This document shows, one piece after another, positions 29,792 through 41,493 of a DNA stretch of 64,000 nt. Made by a program: the position numbers and the translations under genes. Each line of letters begins with the position of its first letter. Positions within the stretch are counted from its first letter, which is position 1. The stretch is from Nereocystis luetkeana. Taxonomy: Eukaryota > Sar > Phaeophyceae > Laminariales > Laminariaceae. Below the pieces are notes generated by a model. The model saw only the letters and a program-made list of their open reading frames with translations, searched no databases and was not told the DNA's origin. Location of the stretch: positions 12,472,951 through 12,536,950 of the forward strand of contig JARUPZ010000002.1 in assembly GCA_031213475.1 (NCBI GenBank), in the 5' to 3' direction.

Positions 29792-31644
29792 TGCTGTTGC
29801 GTGCGGTGGGATCGTTCGCTTCGCTGCATGCAGATCTTCATGATCCACCACCTGGCCGTACCGCTGTCAGACGTGTACCCCTGTGCCCCATATTCTATGA
29901 TTGCACGCGTGTGAGGCAACTGAATTTGCGGGACATGCTCGTAAAACACAAAACTTGGTACCTGGTATTTCACACGGCTGAGGCTGGGTCTTATGCAATT
30001 TTTTTCAGTGATTGAAAAAGGCAGGAAGTCGGATTTTCCTACGGCAAAAAGCCACACCAGGTCGGTGCGCCATGTGTGCCGTCTTATCATGATTTTGGTT
30101 TTATTTCATGGGAGAACTAAAAAAACAGAACAGAACCGACATTTTCAACTCCACGTAAACCACGACACGAACGAGAGTCGCTCACGCCGGGTTGGGCGAT
30201 CAACCTTCACCACCAGCTCCTCGAAGGAAGCAGCGGAATGTGGAACCCCCTGGGGAGCTGCGTTAGGGGTTTGCTAGTTGCTGGACCAGCAAGGAGCTCT
30301 CGCCCTCGCGGAGCATGAGCTGCTTGCGGCGGTCGTAGTCAGAAAAAAAACGTTTGATTGTTTTGATAGTGTTGCTGTAGTCTCGTCCTATTCGTTTCCA
30401 AAGTTGTTTTGCCTAGAACAGCTGCAGTTGGGCGGCCGCAAGGGACACGATGGTGGCCAAGGTACTGATGCCCTCCATCTCCGTGGTGGCCGATGCACAA
30501 GTGTTGGAGCCCAGCTGTGTACAAGCGTAACCAAGCATGTAACGTCGTGACCCGTCATGAACCCAGTCTATAACCTAAACAAAATTGTATAATGCCACCG
30601 AGGTCTTGTGCAAAGCCAAATTTTATAACTTTCAGAGTTGATCAGAAAAGGCTGCCCAAAAAAATCATTTCATGGAATTTCAGGAGTGATCAAATCTCGG
30701 AGGAACATTTTTTCCACCAAACAGGCCCCATATGACGGGATTTTGATAAAATCTGATGAGATATGGGACCAGATACCCCGAAGCCTCCGTAAACAGTCAT
30801 ACAATCACCTCAAAAAAAAAATGCGTAAGATCCGGCCTGAGCTCGTTATGCTTTGTCTTCACGCGGTTGTTACGTACGTGCGGCAATTTTTTTTTTTATT
30901 GTGATAATAAATCTTGGATTCACCGCAGTCTGTTTTTGGGAGCTTGACTCTTCCAAAGACCGGGCTTCACGTTGCCTGCATGGCTCGGCCGAGTGGGACG
31001 GGGTACACCGTGAAACTGAGACCCGAGGGTGCGCGCCCAGGCCGATTCCCCGCCGGTCGAGCCCGGTGTCGACGAGATCGGCCTGGAGGTCCCGGGACGA
31101 AAACGCGCCGCCGGGCAAAACGGAACACAATGTTACCTTGAAATAGTTACGCATCAAGCCGTTCGTCGCAGAGGCTCAAACATCAAGTAACAGATGCACA
31201 ATCTTGCTTTGAAATATTTACGCGTTGTCAAGCCGTTCGCTTCGGAGGCTCAAGCAGCAAGTAACAACTGTGTAGCCCCGCGCCCACAAAAGCTCCAGCA
31301 AACATGGTTGGAAAGCTCTTGACGACCCGAAACGGCACGGCAAGGCATTCGACGATATCGTATACAGTACGACAGAGTGCGTACTCGGCTGTACATACTG
31401 GTATATCGGTACACGTAGCACAATAGAGGGGTATTGAACTTTAGAACAACATAGGACTTGTGCATACCTGGTACCTGGTACCGGGTGCCGGTCTTTCCAC
31501 AACCACGCAAGAGAAACCCGCCGGGGGCGACCGCCCCACATATATAGGTTTTAAGTACACGTTGGCAGTCTATATCGGGTGTGTGTTCTATATGCTACTG
31601 TAGGTTAAGTGTAGATAAGGTCCAGCACTTATTAATAATAATTC

Positions 31645-32025
31645 CGTAGTCCCCCTGTGTACCCTTCTCTTTGCCTGGTACATACTATGCAAAACGAGCC
31701 TCCTACATCCGAGTTCAACCGCACCTCCTGCTCGCACACCAGCTCCCGTTAACGCTCGTATGAACGCTACGTAGCGATCTTACCGTTTTAAAACCCATCA
31801 GGTACCGATAACGACACTAGCGGCCTACTGCTCCATACGCTATGGACCAGTAAGCGGCTATTGTCAGTCCCATCACCTCGTAACTTGGAAGCAGCAGCAA
31901 GATCGCTAACATGACGTTCATACAAGGGAGCTGGTGTGCGAGCAAGAGGGGCGGTTGAACTCGGCTTGAGAGACTTCGTTTTGTAATGTACCAGACGCAG
32001 CAAGGGTAGCTACAGGGGGACTACG
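31645..32025. mobile_element. 380-bp foldback element with long inverted arms
   Basis: The left arm (31645-about 31785) begins CGTAGTCCCCCTGT and includes CCGAGTTCAACCGC and GCTCGCACACCAGCTCCC. The right arm (about 31890-32025) contains the reverse complements (GGGAGCTGGTGTGCGAGC, GCGGTTGAACTCGG) and ends ACAGGGGGACTACG. The arms are roughly 135 bp around a ~100-bp spacer. No open frame. Confidence 0.85.
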
Positions 32026-33296
32026 TATAGTGCAACGCGTTCAGCACTGACAACATCGAGATGCCCTTTTCTGACGCTACCTTAGCCAAGTCCTGCCGGT
32101 GACGCCAATACGGGGCGGGTGCCCCCGGTGCAGGTTTCTCTCTCGTCACCGAAGAGGGTCGGTACCTCGGGTCTACACGGAACCGAGTGACAGAAAAATG
32201 ATAAAACATGAAGAATGAGTCACCGGTTCTTCATCGCGTCGCTTGGTGTGTACCAACAACGTACCTGGTACGCTTTTATTTTTTTCGGCTTGAAGATGAG
32301 AGACGAGGATATTTAGACTTATTGATAGATATCGTGCTCTTGAGCGTGCTCGGTTGGTACATCCCTGGCGTCTCAGAGCTCCCACTTGGGCACCGCCTCT
32401 CTACTATTGCTTGCCGGCGAGAGCCTTTTCGTTTTTTTTTATCATCTCGTTTTGTGTGCGTGCGTGCGCCCAAAGCACGGCACCGCGGGCGAGCCCGGCG
32501 CCGTCGCGGGTGTCAGCGGGTGCTGGCGGGTAGAGGGAGGGTTGGACGGAGCGCGGTCGCTGTTTTCGTGGCAAGGCGTCGCGCGTGCCTCGAGATACGA
32601 GGGAAGCATGAGTGGGTTCCGTCTGGCCTCCCCGTGGGGGGTTGGATGTTGTGTGCACGAGTCTATAGGTGTCGTTAGCTGTGAAAAATATATTTCAAGC
32701 GGTGCTTATTTTTGTGACCAAGCTGAATTTCACAAAAAGAGCTCCGCAGTCTGAGCACCAACATTGTCGAGCTAGCGAGCGAGGGCCACGGTGAGCACCG
32801 GGCTTCACGCGAGGCGGGCGACGGGGCTCACCGTGACAGAGAGAGCACAGCTTTTCCGGACCGAATCGATGGCGAGGTGGTCCCGAGAGGGGTGGGCAGC
32901 GTACGAGGCTGAGAGAAGTTTTTTTTCTTGACCGGCGCAAGGTGCTCGATAAGATCGGCGAGAAATCGCGCTCCGCGTCTGCGAAATTCGTGTGTCACTT
33001 GATCAAATAATAGAGTCACTATTCGAAGACAACAGGAAAAATAATCGTAAAGTCTTGCTTGCTTATACTTCCTTCGAAAGCTCCTTATCCTGTCAGTATA
33101 TTACTGCGTTGCACTGAATTCGGGCGTGTTTCGTTGCTTGTATAGTAAACCTGCAGTACAGTATATATTAACGTTGTGGTGCCTTCCCCCTGTCTCCGCG
33201 CTCTCTCGCGTCCTCCTTCTTCTCGTTTGGTGCGCGCGCACGTGATACTTCTGCTCTGGTCGTTTTGTTGATACAAATGCGCTTCTGGTGGTGTAG

Positions 33297-36200
33297 ATCC
33301 GAAAACGCTTTACGTTTCAGCCGAGCCGAGACCTAAGCCCGACTGAGTTCGCGCAGAAGCTGAGGCGGAAGATCGCGAAGCGCGTCAAGAGCCCGAGGGC
33401 GCTGCTGAACTTCGTGCTGCCCATCACGAAGCAGCTCAACATCTACACGTCCGAGAAGTTCACGCGCGACCTGATCGTCGGCACGACCATGGCGACCCTC
33501 ATGATACCGCAGGTGGCTGTTGGGGAGGGGGGGGGGGGGGGGGTTGTTACTGTGAAGTGATGCAGTGTGGTATCGGTCGGGTTTTGCATGTTCCTGGTTG
33601 GCACTGCTTGAATGGGAGTTGTGGGGGGGGGCGAGGGGTGAAGGCTTTGAGTGGCGATGCGATGCGTATCCCCCCCCCCCCGTCGCGGTGGAAAAAAATC
33701 GGTATAAACCCCCAGCATGTTCGGGGATCGGGGGTGGGGTTCGGGGTCGGACGCAGCTCTGTCCGTGTCGCAATGCGGCCCCTCCCCACCCCCCCTCTGT
33801 AGCTGCCGCTGCCGCTGCCGCGACTGCCGCCTGTCTGCCCGAGTTCGTATCTCGGTTTTCTTGAGCTGGCCTACTGCACACACATCGGTGTTCAGCCCTG
33901 CGCTTTCGATTCGATTGTCATTTTCGGTTGTGTGTGCCGTATTATATGCCGGCACCCGGGATAAGTCCGGTGTGGCTCCAGGCGAACGATAGCAGTAGGA
34001 GTTGAGCGGTAGTAGTGATAGTAGAAGTAGTAGTAGTAGGGATACCAGTATTTTAGCAGTACAGCATAAGAAGTGGCATTCTTCGTATGCCGTGGCAGAA
34101 GACACTTATTGTAGGAGCAGCTACGTTAAGCAGTGGTAGCAGCGGTAGCACCCGGCCTTATGTGGTGCAGTAAGTGTAATGTACGAGCAGTAAGCAGCAG
34201 CAATAGGCAGTCCAAGTAGCTCACGTTGTAGTAAGTAGCAATCAACAGTGGTAGCAATACACAGCAGTCCCGTACCGGCAGCAAGTAAATTAGCAGCCAC
34301 GTACAGTATCAGCAAGCGGCAGAACCAGCACCAGCGGTTGCACCAGCCGCAACACAAGCCGTACCACCAGCGATGGCAGTAAACGGCAGCGGCAGCAAAA
34401 CAGTAGCATTAGCATCAGCAGCAGCGACAGCAGTAGCAGCAGCAGGAGCAGTGGCTGGGGGGTATTGCCCTTTTAGCGTGGCAGTCGTCGCATGCTCCCC
34501 CGACGGTGTGTGTTTTGTTTCCCGTTACTCCTCCTGCTCCTGCTGCTGCTGCTGCTGCTGCTGCTTTTTTATTCTCTCCTACTTCTTACCAGGTACCTGG
34601 TATTGTAGTTATCCCCTTTTCTCCTTTTTTCTCTTCCTTTTCTCCTTCTCCTTTTTTTCTTCTCGCTTGCTTCCCTTGTGGTTGTTTCTCTTCTTTTTTT
34701 TTTTTGTTCTCTTATTATTGATTTTGTTCTTGCTTTTTTTCTTTTCCTTTTTTTCGTTTTTTGTTTTGTCAGGGCCTGGCGTTCGCCACGGTGGCCGGCA
34801 TCCCCCTCCTATACGGCCTGTACATCGTCTGGGCACCGCCGTTCTTCTACTCCCTGTACGGCGTTAGCCTACACGTCAGCTACGGGCCGTTCGCCCTTGT
34901 AGGGCTGTTCATGAACGACGCCCTGCACAAGCGGGGTTACAAGCCGTGCGACGGGTTGTGCCGCAACGAGTCTGAGGCAACACATGTGAGGTTCGAGGGT
35001 TCGGGTTTGGTGTCGGGTTCGGTTCGGTTGGACACGTCGGACACAGGTCATATCACCGTTTCATCACGTATAAAACTTGAGGGCAGTGAAATGAATTAAC
35101 TGCTTGAGCTGCTAGTACAGCAGTAAGTGTAAAGTGCTTTTTTTCTGTAGGGTTGGGTGAAATTAATTAATTCAACTACTGTACGACCTTAAGCTCTTAA
35201 TCTCGTGAAGAAATTATATGTTTCTTTTTTCAAGGAGACGGTATCCCGTGATCTATACTTCGTACATTAGTTGATCTCGAACGATTGAGACTCACGTGTT
35301 TGGTTTTAATTTTTCCGGGGGGGGACACCGCATTTATGCATGACACGGTTCTTGCGCATACGTTCGCCGGATGGGGGGATCTGGGGCCGGAATCGGAAAT
35401 GGAAATTCACGCATAAGCATAAATGGATTTGGACACATGCATAAAATAGCGTGGAAATACATGGCGTTTCTCTCTCCCGGTATCCCAGCCTCCCCCTCCC
35501 CCGCTCCGCCTCCTTCTGCCTGTCGCTGCGGGACGACAATCTCCGTGACAGGAATACCTGGAAGCGTGCACGATTATCACGTTCATGGTGAGCATGTGGT
35601 ACTTCCTGATGGCCATCTTCAAGCTTGGGGAACCGCTCGCAATGCTGGTGAGTGCATGCTCCCACGGCATGATGGATGGTTGTTCCCCTGCTCCCTGTTG
35701 TTTGTCTCTGATGTTTTTTGTTCGCTCACCCCCCCCCCCCCCTCCCCCCCCCCCCCCCTTCCCTTCTCGAAACCCCCCTCCCCAAACTCCGCCAGCCCAG
35801 CTCTTTGTTGGGTAACTACAGTACGATGCCTTCAGTTTGTATGTACGGTTCGGTAGCTTGGGGTACGTAGGGTGTTGCCGTGAGATTCAGCCTTTGGTAT
35901 CATGACCAACTCCTGCACCCCCCTCCCCCCCCCCCCCCCCTCTCACCCTACGCTGGGTCGTGTTGATTTTTGTTGTCGGTGTGTCGTTGTCTTTCTCTGC
36001 GACGCTTGGGGCCTGATTGCTCACAGCTGGCGGACCCGGTGATCAGCGGCTTCGTCACCGCCAGCGCCATTCTTGTGGCCAACTCGCAGGTGATTCTTGG
36101 GGTTACACTTGGCGTCACATTTGGCATTACGTGTGGCGTCGGCGTTTCATTTTGGCGTCATGACACCCAAAGCGATACTTTCCCTTGGCACTGTAACCCT

Positions 36201-39200
36201 TGCGGTTACATTTTGCTATTGAATACCCTTGGCGTTTCCCTCGGTGCAGGTTCCTCGTGGTATTTCCCTTGTGGTCTTCACCTGGCGTAGCGCTTGGCAC
36301 TACATTTGGCGTTACACCTGGCGTTACATTTGACGTTACTTATGGCGTTCCACTGCGTTTCATTTGGCGTTACGTCTGGCGTTATATTTGGACGTTACTT
36401 CTGACGTTCCACTTGGCGCTAGTTACTCCTGGAGTTCAATTCACGTTCCATTTGGCGACACGCTTGGCGTTGGTCAACTCTTGGTGTTTGCGACCCTCGG
36501 CATCTGTTATCCTTGGCTTTTTGTTCCCGTTAGCGTATGTTGCGCTTGAATGTTTACTCGACGTTACACCTGGCGCTACGTTTGGCGTATCCGTTGGCGT
36601 TGCTCTTGCCGTCAGCTGCGCTCGGCGTTAGTTGCGCATGGCGCTACTTTAGTTACCCTTGACGTCACACTACATCGCGTTATTTTACATCGCACTGTCG
36701 TGCACCACACTCGCATCGCTCCTCATACGTCGACTCTCGCAGGTCGCACATTGCGTATCGCACAGTGTATGCCGCAGCGTTGCATACCTCGCTTATCACC
36801 CAATGAATTATCGTGCGTTGTAAATGGGGCTTCGCCGGCGGCCTGGACGGCCGCCGGTTGCCGGCCTTCGTCATGCCATGAACAGTATGAAGTACCAGGT
36901 AGCGTTGTGGCGAAGGATGAAGGTCAGACGTTTTGCCAAGGGTTAGGAGCACTCTACACATTGCCCACGCAGTATCCGAGTGACGGCTTTGTAGTACTGA
37001 TACTTGTCGTGTACGATCTTCGGTCGCATATCCGACACGTATATGACTGCTGCACAGCTGCTGCATGCTGCTGTAGCCATTACTATATATAGGGCTGCTG
37101 CACGTTGCCCAGCTTTATAGGGTGGACCAAAAGGAAAGAAGAAGTATGTCTCCATAGAGGCTGGTGCAGGCATTGTTTGCGAAGGGCTGTACCTACCGAG
37201 ATGCTATTGCTGAACCATGAAGTTCCCTCTTCAGTGACGTCACCACGAGCGCTGTCCCGCAGTTAGACGCCCGCCGTATTCGAATACTCATCATGCTCAA
37301 CTCGTTGCGAGTGTGTATATGCGAGATGTAAAGGAAGTAACGGGTTCTTCCTTAGATTAATCCATGCATTGGTGAATTAATGGATGGCGTGTTGGAGTTG
37401 TTCAGTCTTGAGGGCCCAATATCAGCTCTATCCCTTGGCCGTTACGTCTTGTACAACTGACGTTTCATGCAGCTCACAAAAGTTGAGTATCAACCGCTCA
37501 ATCGGGTCGGACTCACAGATGACGTACTTGTAAGGAACAATTTTCTTGCGCACATGCTCCCATGACATTTTTCGTACTGCGAGTACTGGGAGTATTGCAG
37601 TACTGGCGTCCGAATACTGCGAGTGCTGAGAGTATGAGCAGTACTGAAGACCTGAATACTGCAAGTACTGGGAGTATGAACAGTATCCGCAGCATCATAC
37701 GGCGAAATACTCGGAGTACAGAGGCTTACGGAGAACCAGAGTGACTGCTGTTGTACTATAATATTAGTTTGTTTGCATACTACACGGTTTTCGATCAACA
37801 TTCCTGACCGACATATGCGTACTGCTGCCCAGCTGTTGTCTAGTGGTGTAGCTCTGCATGCTTGACACACACACAAACTACACCAATCACAACAACAACA
37901 ATCCGCATCTTATACGGTTGCTGCAGGCTCCAAAGCTGCGCACAAACTGTTCGTAGGGGTTCACGCGGGCCGAAGAAAGGAACAAATCGCGGCAGCAGCA
38001 AGCAGCACAGCGTATTGCTGCATATAGCGTTTGTTGCTGCTGCCCCTTCTGCTGCCCCTTCTGCTGCATGCACCTCTCGCGCTACTGCTGTTGATGTTTT
38101 ACTTTATTGGACTGCCTCGCAGTACTACGATTACGGCTAATCATATGCTCACGTACCCGGTACCCATAAAGTTTACGTATTGCATGTACGAATACTCGTA
38201 CTTAAGGCATATCACGACGACGGCGAACCGAAATAAGGCTAGAGAGCTGTGAGCACCGCAAAAGCTTCTGCGGCGCATCAGCCGCACTAGTCCATGCCGT
38301 TAGCTGAGGCTTCAGTGTCAAATAACAGGCCGTAAGTCGTGCAAGAGCCAGCAGTGCTCTCCACTGCTTTGTTTTGTTGCGCGACTGCTGCCACTTTTTG
38401 TTCGTTTAGAAAACGCCTTCTATGGCCCCCGGTTGGGACATCCATTACATCTGTCAAAATCCCCGCCAACGAAACGAATAACTGGTACGCACGTAGGCCG
38501 TCGACCCTTTGGCACGGCACAGAATGTTGACCTTGCAGTGCTCAGGAAACCCATGTAGCTACCCAGAAGGACACAGGGAGGCATGTATCCTTCCTCAACA
38601 CTCCCTGCGCAATGGGGCTGACGAAGTGATCTCTATCCTGAGCACTCGTCGTATTTCTCTTCGCTTGTCACCCAATCACTTTTTTTTTTTCGTGTCATCC
38701 GTGATGGGAGAACAACAAAGTGGGATGTTTCTGACGGGGCTTTGATTCCTGCAGTAGAACGGATGCCCCCACACGCCCCCCCCCCGGCTGCGCTCGTGCA
38801 TTGTGACGCCCACGCTCCCGGGAGATCTGTGGTCGCAGAGCACCCAGAAATGATCACTCAAAATCGAGCATCATGTCAGCACGACTCGCAAAACGGCTGA
38901 CAGGGCGGTATCATCCGACGCAACCCCAAGTCAAGGACGCGTGCGGGCGGATCGGGCGGGTCGGTGGCACCATCCGGGGTGCACGAGGCCGGTGCACACC
39001 CCGGCGAAGAAACCGCTCGGCAAGGCGGTCGACGGCGGGAGAGATCCGCGAATGAGTGTCCGAAACATGCTATTACGGGGGACCCTATTACGGGGGACCT
39101 AGAGTAAATAGGACCTACGGTAAACACAAAAACCTATAAATTTACATATTTTACTATTACGGGGGACCATAGTTCACAGGACCTATGGTACACATAAAAA

Positions 39201-41456
39201 CCTATATGTTTAACCATTTATACTAACAATATTTGGTCCTGTTAACTATGGCCCGATATTTGGTCCTATTTACTATGCTCCCCCGTAATAGTGAATAGGA
39301 CCTACGGTACACACAAACACCTATATATTCACCTACTTTTACTTACAATATTTGGTCCTATTTACTATGGTCCCCCGTAATATGTTAGCTACATTTACAT
39401 GTGTACACCGCACATCGTACGTCGCGCATCGCACATGGTATGTACATCGCACGTGGTATCCCTCAACGAACGACACCGTGAACCGCCAACAAAGTGTCTA
39501 GTCACTAACTACTGCTACCCGCTGACCGCTATGCCGCGCGCTTTCGTTTCGCGGCGCTGTACTGGTGGTGTCGGTGGTGTTGGTGATGCTGGTGCTGGTG
39601 ATGCTGCTGGTGATGCTGCTGCTGGTGATGCTGCTGGCAGATATGCACCTTTTTCCAAATAACGCACTCGGACGGAGGAAGCGGCGTCGTGGGCACGCTG
39701 ACGCAGGCGAGACAAAACAACCGATATTGAGCGAGCGGCGCGCGCGGAAGGGGGGGGGGTAAGGGGCGCAGGGGAGAGGGAGAGGGGATGAGAGGGGGTG
39801 GGGGGGGGGCAAGGGGAGGGGGGGGGGGTACTCATGTCATGCATGGCCGCAGTCGTATGACCATAGCCCCTCGCATTCCTTGGGGGGGGAAGGGGGCGTA
39901 CTCCTTTGTTGCTTGCCTTAGTAGTTTGACCGTCGACCACGCATCCCTTTCTAGACGGGGCAGCCCTAGGGTGGAGGGGGTTACACATGGTGTTTTGACG
40001 TTTACTCGAGGGCGATGAGGCGGGCTTGTTGTGGTGACCGAACGCCTTCAGCCGCGTTGTTTTGGCGACACCGGTCGTTGCTTTCGGACGGTCAAGGGTA
40101 AGGGTTAGGTTGAGCTTGAGGTTGAGGTTTTGTCCAACGTAGCTGGAAAACAGACGGGCATGGCATGGTTATCGCCAGAACATTCTGGTTGTAAAACCTC
40201 GCGGCACTTTTTTGTGTATGGTGGTGCCTGCATGCGTTCACGCTAGGCCTCGGGGTTTATTGTTATCACGGGGGTTCTGAAGACGGGGGGACGCTGACGG
40301 GCATGTAGACGTGATGCCCCCCCCCCCATGCATCTCATCCTTAACGCGACTCGCCGAACACCTCACGGCGCTTCGCGCTTGGTACAAGCAATGTTTCCCG
40401 GGTCGGTAAAGACCCGACGTGCTCCGTCCCGGCATTGTGGGGATGCGAGGGTCTATGGTCATACGACTGCGGTCATGCATGATATCGAGTACCCCCCCCC
40501 CCCCCCCTACCCCCCCCCAACCCGACGCCCGCAAAGGGTTGTGAACAGTACACGCCATATATGTATATACTGCTGTAGTCCATACGCCGCTGCGATGCTC
40601 GGATGAAATGTTCAAATCGCGCGGTGAGCGATGAACTGTGTACGATGTTCGGATGAATGATCAACAACGAGTCATCGGCGATCGACAGTGCGCGGTGTTC
40701 AGGTGAAAGCGTGACGACGAACGGTGAACGGTGAACGATGAACACGGGTGCCGCAGGCCTTTCACGCTCTCGCTTCGGTGTTACGCAAACTTTATCGGCA
40801 AGCGCATCACGTTCGGTGCGGTGCGGTGCGGTGCGGTGCGGTGCGGTGCGGTGCGGTGCGGTGCGGTGCGGTGCGGTACGGTACGGTACGGTGCGGTGCG
40901 GTGCGGTGCGGTGCCGCACGATGCGTCTCACCCCGCCCCTGCGCAAAGCCGGTGCGGGCGCTCGCAGCCTTTTGATCGCTTTTTTTCGTCGCTGATGTCG
41001 CGTTCTTCGGCTGTGGGTCGAAGGTTGAGGGTAAACCTCGAACTTCGACCCATGCGTGAAGTATATGACCCCCGTCCGCACCCACCCGCCCATCCCACCC
41101 ATCTCGGGACCTTCGATAGCCGCCCAACGCGACTTCTTGCGCTGGCATCCATCCCCTTCCCCCCCTCTCCCCTCCCCCACCCTTCCCTTCCTTCGCCCCT
41201 TCCAATCACGCCCAAGATTCACCCCTCCCCCATCCATTGCCCTGTTTCTTTCTCGCCCATTGGAGCGCCCAAATGTTTGGAGGTGTCTCTGTTAGATAGG
41301 AACGGTGCTCCGTCTCGAAAAGGATGCTTGGTCAATGGTCGAATGGCTAGGGTAGGCAACAAACGAGAACCCCCCTCCCCCCCCCCCCCTTCCCTTTCCT
41401 CTCTCCTTCCCGACGACACTTTCCGCTCTTCTGCCTGCCGTCCGTTCTTCCTCCCT

Positions 41457-41493
<37 letters not shown>

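Larger units (their letters stand above)
22302..33296. other. Eleven-kb stretch without a recognised gene
   Basis: Either a very long intron of the SulP gene or intergenic DNA. It contains a dense cluster of TACCAGGTA words (22540-23010), a CAA array, two TTAA-type MITEs, a 194-bp tandem repeat, CTG arrays and a foldback element. One exon-like stretch, 24398-24524, has a pyrimidine tract, a CAG acceptor and a GTGACC donor, but its phase does not fit either neighbour. An open frame at 27279-27527 has no family match I recognise. Confidence 0.6.
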
